Part shown: one piece after another, positions 12,501 through 26,600 of the stretch
Layout: every line of letters begins with the position of its first letter
How positions within the stretch are numbered: position 1 is the stretch's first letter
Notes under the pieces: generated by a model
Seen by the model: the letters and a program-made list of their open reading frames with translations, nothing else
Told to the model about the DNA's origin: nothing
The model's database searches: none
Assembly (NCBI GenBank): GCA_963931925.1
Contig: OZ007569.1
Span: forward strand, 17,897,045-17,961,044
Reading direction: 5' to 3'
Source: Onchidella celtica
Lineage: Eukaryota; Mollusca; Gastropoda; Systellommatophora; Onchidiidae
DNA: 64,000 nt
Position numbers and translations under genes: made by a program

Positions 12501-15500
12501 GCATAGGCATAGACACGACGTACTGAAATGTTGATTTTCTGGCACTGTAAGTCTTATTTGTTATTGTTTTCATACAATTTGATTGCGCAGACCGAATGTT
12601 CTGGGAACACATCACATCACTGCATTCCAATCCATATCACATTGAATTTCAGTCTGGAAAGCCGCCGACTATACACAGTGAGCATATCAGTGAGCATATC
12701 CCAATGGTCTGACACAGTTATGTTTTCTGCGAAGATTCAAGCTTTCATTGGTGAGAACGTGCATAATCTCGCTTTTTTTTTTTTCTTTTCTTTTCTTTTT
12801 ATTTCAACCTCTACACCGGTTCATTTTTGTTTCAGCAGTGGTTGTAATTTTAATCAGTTCAAATCTTCTAATTGCACACTCGTCTCTGGATAATTGGTAC
12901 TTTGAAATGACTGAACATTTCAGAGTGAATTTACTATGTTTGAACTCTGGATACAGAAACATCCCGTTTCTATGAGTGCTGCACACCACGTAAAGTTGTA
13001 ATATTTCTTGCACATGGGTACTTGATTTTTGAGTGCTGCATACTTGTAATATTTCTTGGTTACAGGCACAGAGGTCCTTTATTTGTTTACTGTGAGTCCT
13101 TAGGAGGTCCTTAAAAAGTCCTTAAAATTAGTTTTCAAGACTTTGTATGAACCCTGCTTTACACAAGCAAAGCATACCTTCAATTAAGCAGTCAGCATCT
13201 GGGTAGCTTTGAAGGATGAGCTTGTATTTGATAGTGGGGAATGTTGTGCATAGATAGTCAGTCAAATGGAACCGCTACTTTGAATTTTGTCAAGTGAATG
13301 ATTGTGATCGGTGATCCGGGAAAGGTGTGCTTGTATTAACAATAAATATATGTACATGTCTTTCAAATGACGCTGCCAACCACCCACCAGTTCAGTAATT
13401 GGATAACAATTAGACCCAGTTTGCCGAAGGCGATGGCAATCAGCCATGTCGATTTTAGACCCAGGGCACCCCAAATTAAACTTATGTAGGGGGATGTGCT
13501 ATGCCGCTCATGGCTGACATGTTTATGTATTATATTTTTTTTTTAAAAATGCATACTCACTTTGAATAGTCATTACATGGAATACCGTGTCAAGTAAGAT
13601 GTATCTAAGATTTATAATTCAATTTAAAGAGGACAGATGCGTAATTATTTGACTTATTGGTTGGTCAGACACTGGTGACAACGCAGTTCAGTAGAGTTTG
13701 CAATCAACTTTAAGCACTTCATTTATGTATACATTAAAATTTGTTTTCTCGAGACACCCAGTATATGTCATTAGTATATATATGTCTTGCGTAAACATTG
13801 AAATCGGACTTGACAAAGATTTGTTTTCACTTAGTGAGATAGTCAGTGGTACCATTGACATTTTTGGTATATTGTCCAATTGTTACTGGCTTCTCTTTGA
13901 CACTCGACGAAATTTCTTAGATCATTATAAACATTCGAACATTTGTATAAAAAAGGATTTATAGAGGTGTAATTTTCCCTTCAAAGCTAGCATTTATTTT
14001 GTAAACTTGGAGCAACTTTCTTTTCTCTATTTTGCTGGAGTGTCTGCGCTGGCATCTGGTTCATTGTTGATGGTCTGGCGTGTCTTGTCTGTCGAAAGGT
14101 TTGATGAAAGAGGCTTCTGTGTCTCTGTAGAAGAATATCCATGGGAATTGATGGTTATTGAAAGCGCCTATCAGCCACGTGCATTTAATCTTACCTTTCT
14201 TCGTTTGTGATCTGGGTGGAGGAAGGTGGGCTATTGTGATATCTATTTATATGACTTCTGCTCCAGGTCTTTTGGAAAGGAGAAATCCTGATTTTAATTT
14301 TTTTTTTTTTTGGATAGCTGCACCGAATCATGAACCACAGGCGCCGTAATGGAAATCGTGTTAGCATCTCAACAGGACACACCGTTTGCATTTCGCTAAT
14401 GTTAAAATGCGCCTGTTTATCTGTAGAATAATGTGTTACATTCGTGGGAGAGTTAAAAACAAGCAACGCAAAAACAAAAAAACAATAAAAGCAAGAGAAA
14501 TACATTTCCCAGACAACCGGAGAATGTGAGGCCGAAACTCATCACATACTAAACCTCTGAGCAAAGCTAATCTGAGATACATTCAATGTCGACAGAGGCA
14601 AAAATTGCAAAACAACAATAACGAAAAAAAGCTGTTTTCATGAAAATTTCTGAATTTCAGTTTTTGTCCCCCTACACTACATAACATATTTTGTACATGA
14701 AAGTGATCAGATTCAGTACGCTTATTCTTGAACACATTACGTCTTTGGTAAACTCTAATGCCTCACATTCAAGAAACATGTAAGAGTGCCCGATTACGAT
14801 TTACTTAAGTTGTTAAGTACCATCACATTTACGTATTCCTTGTAGGCCTGACTAGATGCGTCGTTGACATTTTAGTATTGTCGGGAGAGAGAGAGAGAGA
14901 AAAGTTCGTTTGCAGGGTACATTTTTGGAACCTTGTCAACCGAACCTTTGGGTGTTGTGATATTGGACGCGTTACAAGTTTGCTACTTGAGCTTGCTTTC
15001 AGCGTTCTTTCATCGTAGGGGGCACATGCCATGCATGTTTCTCTGTGGACACAGAGTCAGTGGGAGTACCGATCTCCCCTAAGAAGGATTGTGATCGTTA
15101 GGCCTAAATGCCTCGTGCCAGATGTTTGGCGTTTTAAATTTCTTTTGTAGTGCTGAAGGATGGAGAGAGAAACAATGTCAGACAGGAAGACTGTAGCTAC
15201 TGGAAAGGAATGGGTACGTGTTTTTTGTGAGTACATTTGTTGCTCACGGGCGGCATTGTGCCGTTATGCTGTGGGATGTTAGAAAGTGCATGTTCTTGTA
15301 TTGAGGCACAGAGAGGAAGACGATTATCAGTGTGATCAGGTCTTCGGGTGCTGGGAGTGATTGGTCTTCGGACCCAGTAAGAATGGAAGGGTAGAAAGCG
15401 GTGGATATTTGATGTTGTGGAGTGATAGTACATCAGATGAAATCTTATTGCCCATGGGGCCGGGCCTAGGTAGCTGCTTGTGACTGTGGTTTGTTTTTGC

Positions 15501-18023
15501 TGGTGTGGAGGGAAGGAAGGAAAAATTAATCTGCGTGTAACTTTGGATAGGTGTTTGAGAGATTTGGGAGGAGATGGAAGACCATTTACTTTCGCCTAAT
15601 CTCGTAGTAAGAATGAACTGTCATAATAATATGCAGTCTGTTATTTGTTGTCATTGTTTAGTGATTTTGGACTGGCATTTCCCTGGTGGACATTGGGAAA
15701 GTTGGGGGACGCCAGTTAATAGTTGCGGTGGTGGCTTTTTTTTTTTAAAGTCAGAGGTAGCTCAGATGGTGTCGTTTTTTGTTATCTTTCCCCGGGTAGC
15801 TGTTTTGGCTTACGGAAATTATGTGTGAAAACCACCATATCTGCTGTTTCCTGTACGTTGTCAGTATGCAAAGGGAATTTCCCATCATCGACATACCGCA
15901 TTTTCTTACGGAACACACCAGAAAATGTATTTTGTTTAGTGTTTGTGTTTTCTGCTGCCCCATACAAGCTTCAGAGACATACTAACGATGGAGCGGATCT
16001 CCCCACGAACCCCCCTAAAAAAAAAAAAAATCTAACTCACAACTACTTCTCTGGGGGCGAAATAGATCAAGTTTGATGCAGATGGAGTGAAAGTCAGGTC
16101 ACCTGCGTGACATTTTTTTCACCTTCTCCCTTTCCAATACTAAGGAAGTCTCGCATACCAGTGTGCGATCAACATTCCTGCCACGGTTCATTGAGAGTTT
16201 GACCTGGTAGGATGTATGATCGGCCAGAAATTATCGCATCTTACAAGCGGTGGCATTAGTAGTCTTATGGTGCACGGATGGCGCAGAGTGACCGATAAAC
16301 TGATAAAACAATGCGGAATGGAAATGGAATACCGCCACCGTTCCCTTAGACTTAAGTGCCTCTAAAATTCGAAAAATAGATTTTACATATTCAACATACA
16401 TTCAAACCCACATCGAATGATCTTGGTTATAGACACCTAAGACTGAAAAATAATCGAGTAGCAATCTTGCAAAAATTCATGGTAACTGGACCGTCTGTGC
16501 TGAAATAACACAGTTTTTTTGCTTCTCCTGAAAAGTAGCCAAAACTGATTCCTACAGTTTTAGTGAACAGCGGCAGTATTGTAAGACTTTAACCACAAAG
16601 AGTTACCAAAACGAATAAACCTGTCAGGTAAGGGGTGTCATAGCTCTGGAATACTTTCGTTTGGTTTGAAGATAGTAGTAGCAGCTGAAGGCGTCGTGCG
16701 AGTTCGAAAAAGGCGTAGCTATACAGCTACCAGTTGTTGCGCTAATGGCACCGGAGTTCTAGTCAAGACTTGGCAGAGTCACCAGCGAACCGGCATTGGA
16801 AGATTTGGAGATAACAACATTCGTACTGTAGTCGTTGCACTGTTGGATTACGAAAGAAAGGCACTTCGTATATTAATTTATTATGGCAGTGGACAGATTT
16901 CCTGTTTTGTATGGCCGGATTTCCTTTTTTATATGCATGGAAAATAACCAGTGGAAAATTGGCTGATGGCAGGGTACCGGTAGTGTTGGTACCTACATAC
17001 TGCATCTGATTACCTTTGTCTGATTACTTAAATTTTGCTGTTTGTCATTTGTATGAACTTCTGACTTCATATAAATAAAGGTCTGTTTACTTCCTTTCAT
17101 TATTGCAAGTACTGAACAATAAGCAGCAACACTTGCAGATCCAAACCCACAATGCAAGATCAACTGAAAATCACTGCGTAATAAATTACAGCTGTATCTT
17201 AAATGGCTTCCCAGTGACACAGCATTGGCATTTTCTGGACCAACAAATGATTTGGATCAGACCTGACTCTCTTCATGAACATTTCATTATCTTACATAAG
17301 TTGCCTTTGTGACAGGTTAATCCTATAGAGATATATTTAGCAGTACCAAACGTCCAAAGCATGTGCAGAAGGTTTTGGAGGTATTTTTACCCAAGCTTAA
17401 GTGCCTCCAAGACCTTTGCTTTTCTTCAACATGTCCCTTGCGTATCAAACTTTCCCACTGTGCAGGGTTAGCTGTTGTAATGCAGAAGTGAACATGCACA
17501 CTGTGATTGATATACAGTAATATTTATCCCTCCACAGAAATGGATGTAAAATCTGCAGACCATTAGCAAATAAGCTCACCCAGGAACTCACTAATAAAAG
17601 GATAAACTAAGCTCTTTTGTACTGCATGCAACTTGCTTTTACTTCATATTGTCTGTACAAGTATTTTTTATCCAAGGGTACATAAAATCTTACTTTGAAC
17701 AATCTAATAAGCAAAAATTCTGATTTGCATTCATCAGGAGTTTCTCTCATTGTCTGGATCCTTAGTGAAGAAATATATGTTGCCTTTTATTATTACTTGA
17801 TTTAACCTTTTCTGCCACTTAAGGGTGGAATCCGCCCATACACATTATCACAAAACTGAATTCGCTTGTTGGAAGTTGTTTTTGAAATTTTTTTATAATA
17901 TATTGTGTGGGTGTTTTACACTCAAGGATGGGGAATATGATATTCAGGTATATGAAATAAATGCACTCAGTAAATCAATGGGTGGATCACACTAACATGT
18001 TGCAGATATAACTTGTTGATAGC
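9514..18023. other. Long non-coding stretch, no gene recognised
   Basis: No frame here has convincing protein character. It contains a C-rich tract (about 10200-10270), TA and TTTTC microsatellites (11491-11512, 12776-12800), a small duplication around GTAATATTTCTTG (12998-13060), hAT-like terminal words (13076-13155), and a possible mariner-like end at 13740-13766 (CTCGAGACACCCAGTA). The first exon of the CCDC9 gene may be hidden here. Confidence 0.45.
13076..13155 (-). mobile_element. Possible hAT-like element end
   Basis: Read on the minus strand, the piece begins near CAGGGTTCATACAAAGTC and continues with repeated AAGGACTTTTTAAGGACC words. These are typical of the ends of a widespread hAT-like non-autonomous group. 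The other end was not found. It shares the AAGTCCTTAAAA words with the element at 61330-61675. Confidence 0.35.
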
Positions 18024-18027
18024 ATTT

Positions 18028-18270
18028 GTGAGTGGATCACTGGATGTGTCGAAATCAGGCTTAAAGCAGTAGATGAAATTCCCGAGAAAACCCTTCCAAA
18101 GGGGGAACATTTTCTGTGGAAATTGAGATTTGCTTACAATATGAAAGCTTTGCAATTTTTCTGCATTCAGTTAAATATTTTGCTTGAAATCATCTTAGAA
18201 ATATTTTATTTTGATTTTTGAAGAAGTATACAAATTTCACCCGAAGCCTGATTGTGCCGGATCCACTCAC
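18028..18270 (+). mobile_element. Short TIR element, GTGAGTGGATC family, copy 1 (243 bp)
   Basis: The ends GTGAGTGGATC and GATCCACTCAC are inverted repeats that extend imperfectly inward for about 35 bp. ATTT is duplicated on both sides (18024-18027 and 18271-18274). Related copies lie at 36113-36341, 41134-41189 (partial) and 42801-43042 (opposite orientation). There is no coding capacity, so it is a non-autonomous DNA transposon. The superfamily is unknown. Confidence 0.85.
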
Positions 18271-18527
18271 ATTTGGTAGAAAAAGGTACATTTGGCACTG
18301 AATAATGTCCCACTGTGAGAATGGGTAATTTCAATGTGATTTTATCTTCCTTTCCAGACCTAACTTCCAGCAGTGGGCTCATACCAAATATAAGTGAAAG
18401 GGGAACTTAAAGGCAGCAAGTGTATTGTTCCTGTTGGTCGGCCTTCCAAGACATCTGTGGTCGGCTGTAGAGCCAAAAAGTCTTGTCCCTACCCACAAGA
18501 TGGCTGCCCGACCAAAGTCTGGAGTTA

Positions 18528-18850
18528 CAGTGAGAAATACTTGTTCATATTTGGTTGTGCTTGGGTGCGGCCAGTTTCCAACTGACGCTGTGTAGAGAAA
18601 AAACTGAGCTGTTCGGCTAAATTTTCTGTATTTGGCTTCACTTGGAAACTGTTCCTACCAAAGCACTTCCATCATATTTACCTGTAGCAACAGTGAGAAA
18701 TACTATTTTATATTTGGAAGTGCTACAGTAATAACAGTTTCAGATTGAAATTGAATGGAGAAAATGCTGAGCCGTGGCCACTGTTCAGCTGCATCTTCTC
18801 TATTTGGCTTCACTAGGAAACTGTCCTTACCAAAGGACAGCTTTCATATT
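18528..18850. repeat. Diverged tandem duplication, about 163-bp period
   Basis: Two units begin at 18528 and 18691 with CAGTGAGAAATACT and share blocks such as ATTTGGCTTCACT and GGAAACTGTCC/TTCC. The divergence shows an old duplication. Confidence 0.7.
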
Positions 18851-18943
18851 TTATTATTTATCGATACACTTTGAATGTTAAATATACACCTGAATTAACC
18901 ATATTGATGATGACCTGATGTACTGAAAGTTGCTTGGATAAAT

Positions 18944-19557
18944 GTGAGCGAGCCTCACAAACCTCAACGGAAGTCGCCTTTTTCAATTTTGAGTTATGAA
19001 TATCACCGTAAAGTATAAAATCTCATCTTTAATTTGGTGTAAAAATTATTTCAATGCTCCTTTTCATCGCAAAGTTATGGCTTTTTAAAGACACCAACAC
19101 CCCAGTCAAAAACGGAAGCAAACCCGAGAAAATCGGCATTAAAGATGGCGGAGTGATTTTTGTTTTCGGCGAGATGGGTGGCCTTACTATCTTCTTAGCT
19201 TCGGGTGCTTGTAATTAACCTACGACTTTGAAATTTTGCATTTTTATGCCAATATAAATGATACATGTCATGTGAAAAGTTTGTGACAATAGGCTTATTA
19301 ATTTTGAAGTTATCGGGAGTTCAATGTAGTGATACTGAAGTGATATTCGATGACAAAGGCAAAATTAAAGGCATTAAAAGCAATATTTGGAAGATGCTTT
19401 GAGACCTAATATTTTCACAGAATGCAGAAAAATAAATGAACTTCCAAGTTTCGACCAAAATATAAAAATCGTAAAAAAATCGCATATTTGTGTTTAATCG
19501 CGATATTTTCCGTTTGGTCCAGTGCGACTTCCGTTGAGGTTTGTGGGGCTCGCTCAC
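18944..19557. mobile_element. 614-bp TIR element with AAAT target duplication
   Basis: The 34-bp terminal inverted repeats (18944-18977 and 19524-19557) differ at one position. Both start GTGAGCGAGCC and include CACAAACCTCAACGGAAG. AAAT flanks both sides (18940-18943 and 19558-19561). The interior has no coding frame. The terminal GTGAG and a 4-bp A-W-W-T duplication are shared with the element family at 18028 and 42801. Confidence 0.85.
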
Positions 19558-20045
19558 AAATGTCACTGCTGATTATGAATATTTTGTAATGCACGATTAG
19601 AATGATTAATTTCCCTATTCTTTGAGGAAAAAATTCTTATTTGAAGTTATTGCCTTTATTAGAGGACAAAGTAAATGGTCAGGTTGTAATTTGCTACTTC
19701 ACTGGACAAACCAGATAACTAAAAAAATGGATTTTCTTTCTTTTTTGTTTTTAAATTTAAAGTGACAACTGAAGATTTTTTAATTCTTCTCTGATGTTCA
19801 AAATAGTGGTGTAAAAAGTGTAAGTAAGAACTTGTCAGACAATCTGCTCACATGTTACAGTGTTGAACAAGGGGTTAGCCTTTCATAAAATTTGCTCATC
19901 TGTTGAATAACAATCTTGTCCTATATTCATACAGCAGGGATGTAAATCCTCAGGAAATTTCCTTGTCTCCAGATTTTTCTATTTTTACTGCCTTTTCATA
20001 TCTCTTTTTTTGTAGTTCTAGTTCATAATCATTTTAAAGGGAAAG

Positions 20046-20257
20046 TATTACTATTGATAGCAAACACTGTTTTGTGTGTTGACCAATAGATGCATAGGCC
20101 TAGCATGTGTTGTGGCTGGCAGTGAAGCGTTACGTCAAAAGTTCAAGGGAACATATTTATTACTATTGATAGTAAACACTGTTTTGTGTGTTGACCAATA
20201 TATGCATAACTAAGGGGTGTGATGTGGTTGTCGCTTAAGCATTACATCAAAAATTAA
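20046..20257. repeat. Tandem duplication, 112-bp period
   Basis: Two units start TATTACTATTGATAG (20046 and 20158) and share ACACTGTTTTGTGTGTTGAC and further blocks. It lies just upstream of the first recognised CCDC9 exon and is non-coding. Confidence 0.8.
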
Positions 20258-20509
20258 GTGAATTTTTTTTGGCAGCAGTTGCCATCTCTATGAGTGACAG
20301 TAACTTGAAGTATTTCCAAACATGAATATGCAGATGATCTGACGTAATTGTAAAAAAGAAAAAGCCGACAACAAAACATTCAAAGACATTTTCTGTCATT
20401 ACTACTTTTAATGAGTGAACAACAGCTGCTGCACATTACTTAAGGCTTTTGATCTAAGAGAAGTACCTCACATGCATTTTCCCTCATTTGTATCCTGTGT
20501 CCTGGATAG

Positions 20510-20623
20510 GCTGACACAGATGTGAACTTAGACTTTCTCACGAAAGAGGAGAAGGAGGCGCTCCTCTCCAAAAAAATGGATATAATTCGCCAGAGAAACA
20601 AAGCTCTGACTGAGAGACACAAG
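20510..20623 (+). CDS. CCDC9: CCDC9 exon: N-terminal coiled coil, first recognised exon
   Basis: This exon encodes ADTDVNLDFLTKEEKEALLS and then KKMDIIRQRNKALTERHK. Human CCDC9 begins with a short leader and then LDLKSKEEKD..., so only a few residues should precede this exon. The acceptor is GGATAG at 20509, with the donor AAG|GTCAGT at 20623. An acceptor ten bases further in (ACACAG at 20519) is possible and would need a different upstream phase. There is no usable ATG before residue 23, so the start lies in an earlier exon. Confidence 0.88.
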
Positions 20624-23600
20624 GTCAGTAGGTAAAATCTGTCAATTATTGATTTATATATATTTTTTTTCTTTTCCATTTATGTGTACATCCTGTCTTG
20701 TGGTCCAATTCTCTGCCAATAGTTCAGAAAATTTATTGAGACTGGGGTGACGTCACTGTTTCTAGTATGAAACACATTCATATGAACAGTGGTTGAATAG
20801 TTTAGTAATGTGAAAAAATAGTTTGGAAAGCAGATTATAGTGCAATGATAATAATTCAATCATTACTTGACAAAATTCAGTGAGCACTGAGAATTTTTAT
20901 CTGAATACATACATGGTATCCAGTATGTAATTTGTTGCCTAAACCCTCTCTCACACTAAATTTCAGATATTTGCACATTCCTTGGTAGTGCCTGATTGTA
21001 TGTTCTTTTTTAGCCAATACACTGTTTGCAACCATATTTCACTGTTTTTCAACACAGTTGTCATTGTTATTTATCATTCCTGTACTTAGAAAGAAAAAAA
21101 AAAAGTACGTCGTTGACATTTAATATAAAACTAAAAGAAAAATACAGTTTTGTTGTATGGTTACAGAGAAAAAAATGAGTTGATACAGCCTGTAGAGTTT
21201 TGTGTTTCAAAGTGCAGGTCATTTTAGAAAATTGTTTCTGGTCTCTGTCTCCTAAGTGCATCATTATGAATTTTTACTGCAGACGCATTTTACATAGTAT
21301 TCATTACAGTCTTCGTTAATTTATGATGTAGGCATTCCATTGATTTATATAACTGCTTTTGTAAATTGAAGAAAGTAGTAGTTTTTGGATGAATGGCCGG
21401 CAGTTCATATTGTTTTGGGAAAAAAAATGTAACTATATAAACTCTAGAATTTGTCCTCCCACCTACAAGGTTATTGTGTTTGGCAGAAGAGGATTTTTAT
21501 GTTTTTTTAATGAAGCCAAAATATTAATTCTAATATTATTGCACAGCATTTTGGGTGAGGATTCTTTGATGTGTCTCTGAAATCCATTTATTCCCACATA
21601 AGTAGAGAAAATGAGGAGAGAAATGTTTTTAAATATTTAACCACAGTAAAAGTGAATTGCGTCTCATAAAGTATATGTTATGCTTGATCCAAAGCCATAG
21701 AACAGTATTTCTTTGCAACACTCGTCAAACAGAAAGAACAGAGGAAGGAATATATGCCTTCAGTTTTTAAAAAGTAATGTACTGAAATAATTTTGATAAT
21801 ATTTTATTTAAGATCGGGCTTATGATGTGTTAGAAACAGAGAACAACTGTACCAAGGTTATAGTACTTCACGTGGACATATTCGTTATAGACTGCGTGCT
21901 AATGAAGGGGTTGGCTTTTCATACAGTCTAGCTGCTCATCTATTACACTGTGCAATTTAAAGTGCTGATGTCATAATGGAAAAGCCAAAGCCTGTTTTCA
22001 GTATTGAGGGGGAAGAGGGAGAGAAGGTATACATTGCTCAGCAGTATTTCTGTACATTGATTTTCTTTCTTCTTGGTTAGGCCAAAAGATAAAACAAATG
22101 GTTTTCATGTATTGACTTTTGTATTTAGTTTTGTTGTGTTAATGTTGATGGGTACAAAATAATGAAATGTTGCTAAAAATAGGTTGAAAAGATGAAAATG
22201 AACAAGTTTCTATTCAATTTTTATTTCATGAAAAAGAATCAAAAAGTAGCTATTCATCTTACTCTTCTAGCAAGGAAATGCCCTCAATAAAGATTTTGAT
22301 CATTGTCGGAAAACAAAAGATTATTTATCAAGACATTCCCTTGATCCTTATTATCATGTCTATTTATTTTTTAATTTTACATGTTTGTTCTATAATACCA
22401 AAGAAAAATAGAATCCACGATATTCAGTGTCAATGATGTCATCATCCATAATCTCAGTTTATGTATTTTTGGTCCCTGCAGCTTATTGAAGCTGACAAGA
22501 AGAAGGCCGAGGAGGCTGGGCAAGCAGTCAAACCTGCTATAGACAGTCAGGTAAGACTGAGAGACAATATAGCGTTTATTACATTATTACCTAACGTGTC
22601 ATGATAAAATTTCACATTATCAGTAGTTGAATTGGTTTCTGCAGGGTTAATATTCCAGCATGGACAAAAGCAACACAAACCAAAGGAAGATGGGACTCGG
22701 ACCAGATAAAACAATGGCTACTAATGGGAAATTGTGACTCCTAATTTCCTGTTAAGCATTTTAAATTTCTCTCTTGCACATTTGGCATGAATATGCCAGA
22801 TAGGAATAACAGCAGCTGACCCAACACCATTAATAAGATAAGATAAGAATCACTTTTATCATCCCATGAGGGAAAGTCTCTTTCACAGAGTGCTTAATTA
22901 ACAGCACATACACGACAATACACACCTTAGGCGTCATTACATAAACATATCATAACTGAATAAACTCAATAACAGGCATATAACGTGAAGCTGTTACGTG
23001 AAGCAAGATGGCAAGGAACCTTAGTGACATATGGCACACATCTTGCTATAATGTGGTGTTGCGGTAAATTGTGGAGGGCAAAACGATATTTTGTATCTTT
23101 GGTCGATTTGATGTGTGTTTCATTTTGTGGACCTGCAGTGTCATGTTACTCTAGTCCTCAATTTAGTTGATATGCAGACTTACCATTTCTGAAAAATGTG
23201 GGGTCATCCTGGATTTAGACTTGTTCGCAAATTCCTGAAAGCAGTGCAACCTTTATCCTGGATTCTTGGTACCACACTGACTTTATTCTCCCAGTTTGGG
23301 GAAGAAAGGAAACTAAAACAAAATACAAACAGAAAAATCCCAACAAGAATGAACACGCCTTGTTGTAAAGATTACCAGGGAGAAAAATTGTATGATATTC
23401 ATAGTTGCATTTTACGCATTAGATTAACTATTACAGGAGGTTATAGGCAAGTATGTTCACTGTTGTTGATCCTGAATTTTTGCCCATATTATCCCAAATT
23501 TAGTGTTGTGGAGGTTGGCAGGTCTGGATATGTCCAAGAAGATTGCCCATGTGACTGAATACTGATAGGTGTCGTTCTGAATCTCATGTTGTACTTATGC

Positions 23601-26600
23601 CTTCCATTTTACTGCCACTTCCTTAGACACTCCCTGCTGAAGGTGCACCACCAAAGGCAAGAGGCAGGGGAAGGGGCCAAAACCACTACCGTGATGCCAA
23701 CAGGCCTGGGAAGGAAAGGCCTAAATCACAAGGGGTATAGCTATTGATTATGTTCTCTATTCACAATATTAAAATTAAGCCTGTAGATAGAAATGGTAAA
23801 ATATTATAGCATTTTGTACTATAGTTAGTTTAGGATTGTTCGTAATATGAGCATTGACATTCTGCATTTCATATTTTCGTACTTTCATCATCCATTAAAG
23901 TTTCTTTCTCGAACACAGTATGCTTTAATATGTCTTTTCCTTTAATTATTTTAATCAAGATCATAATTGCTTGTGGACGAGGTGTAATGTTTGAAAATGC
24001 ATCTTGTGGACAACCTAAGAGACTCTTTATAATTTATAACAAAATATTGTTTTCAAAGGACATTCGAGATACTCGAGACATTCGCGATTCGTCACAATAT
24101 GAACCCATTGTGGATACTGCAGAACTGTCCAACTATAGGAGCAAAGGGCGGGGAGGACCACAAGACAGAGATGCTCCTAATCATACACCCAAAAACAGGA
24201 GGAAGCCTCCCTCCAAAGAAGAGGTATGTAGAAAATTTGCATTTCATCACAGTCTGATTAGTTAGTAGCTGTGAGATTTGTTTCTTTTTTTGCTTTAAAA
24301 ATATGTGTGATAAGCATTTGAGCATTGGTATATACCGGGTTGAAGCATTTGCAGCATATGAATTTAGAGGGCTTTCCTGCTTCAGAACATCCCAGTTACT
24401 TTTTTGAGTTTTTAATGTGTGTTGTGAGCTTTGCTTTTATATTCTGTGGACTGGTGAAGATGTGGAAAAGTTCGACAAAATTAAAATTGCTGAAAAGTTT
24501 CAGTGAATGGGATCCAAGTATCATCAGATAGAGAGAGTCAGTCGTTGGTCCAACTGGTGGATACAGAATATAATTATATTTCCTATGTTACTGGTGTTGC
24601 ATTCCATCCATCTTTCGGGACAAACCTGCACTTAAATAGATGTGCAGGTAAACCCACAAAGAACAGACTTTTACTTTCTATAGTGCGACTGTTTTACCCC
24701 AAGCAGAATCAGCATATATTTTCTTGGAAACTGTCTTTTCAATTTTAAAAAAAATTTTGCATAGGCTCATATTTCACACTAAACCTTGTGGGGCTGATTT
24801 TTTATTTACCTGATTTTGCGTTTGCATCTTTGCACATGGTAAAACATAATAATTAGGCTAACTTATTACAAAAAAGCATTTCTACAGTACTAAAAGTGTA
24901 TAAAAACACCAAAAAAGTGTTGTTTTTTTAAGTGGTTTTCGTGCGAGAGTAAATTGTGGAATTGAAATTATTTCCCTTCCATCAGCTTGTGTTGAATTTG
25001 CGGGGAACCTTTCCTTTTTCATTTTTAAACAAGAATCAAATTGTGAGTTTCGAGTTTGACTTTTTACTAACTTCACCTTTGTTGTGAAGGGAATTACTTG
25101 TGAGAAATCTTTGAAGCATGTGACTTCGTTAGCTAGAAGTGTGTGGTGGATTGAAATTGTTGTGCTGTTTTGTAACACTGCGAGTGCTTAAACACTGTGC
25201 AGAAAATTCAAGGTTATTAATATCTAAACATAACAAAATATCACAAAGCAGGAAGGTAGGAAAACACAATAATACCTGGCTTAAGCATTGCAAGAGAGTT
25301 GACATACTTTTTTAAACATATCTTTGGCTCACAGCCATCATATTTGCATCCATGCTGTGGCTTTAAAAGCTTGGGCATCTGTAATCAAGTGAAGGTGTTC
25401 AAATGTTTTATCTGAAACCACCCAGCTTTTGTCATACTATATCTAAAACAACTTACCAGGGTGTGCTTGCATAAGCTTTATTTCACAACAGTATGCACTG
25501 CTGTGCATTTTAATTTTAATTTTTTTTTCATAACTTCTCTGGGATTTTCAGATGAAAGGTGGGCTTATTTGGGTGATAAATACAGAATAAATTACTTTGA
25601 GGTAATTATGTCTGGGAACCAGGCCCTTTCAAACTTTGGGTCCAGGGCAGATTAGCCTTGTCAAATAGATCATATCTGAAAGGAATGTGGAAATATTAGG
25701 CACCTGGACATAGTGGGAGTCATCAGATATAGATGAAACTGTACTCTGCATCTGAGAAAATTTACAAGGCTTGATGGTTTATTTGTTTTAAGTCATTGCT
25801 GTGAGAGACTCAGAATTTAATTTATGATAGATAGCCCTGAGAATGTTCCTGGTCAAAGGCAGTTTTGTGCATGTGATTTTTGGTGTGAATGTTGTTGAAG
25901 TAAAGCTTTTAGGATTTGAAATTCTCCACACTTTATAATGTTTTTTATTACGGCAAGCACAGAAGAGTTTCAGCGTAATTGATATTTAATAGCTTCTGAA
26001 ATTCATCCTTCAATCTGTACATCTCCCTGATCTGAAATGAAAAAATTGAACACAAGATATTAATAGTGCGGATGTTGATGCAATAAATAATCGCAAACAT
26101 TAAAAAGCAGCATGCTTTTCTGGAGGTAATAGGTTTTGAAAAAATGAAAAGCAGCACGCTTTTCTGGTAGATCTAGGTTTTGAAACAGTGAAGAGCAGTG
26201 TTCTTTTCTGGTAGATCTAGGTTTTGAAACAGTTAAGAGCAGTGTTCTGTTCTGGGAGATCTAGGTTTTGAAACAGTTAACCCTTGTCCCACGATGAGTG
26301 AACCCGTCCACGTAACGCCCCGTGCGGGGATAGCCAGCGGCCAGTCAGCCGATCGTTCGTGTGTTGCCGATAACCTCGGCAGTGGGGTCAATCAGATCCT
26401 TGTGAACACCTGTATCGCATATACTTCAGGACGCAGTAACAACAATAGTGGTGGATAAATCGTAAGTGACCCCTATGATATTTGGATAAAGTACTTGTGA
26501 TGATATGCAGTAGCTTTTATTGTGAAATGGAAGGCCCCAAATCAAGAATTTTCTGCATTTACATGCCGTTTAACACGCGTTTTATCATTTTCCCAAGACC

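Noticed and set aside
16666-16947. 93-residue plus frame
   Set aside because: No recognisable motif; codon pattern and flanks look non-coding.
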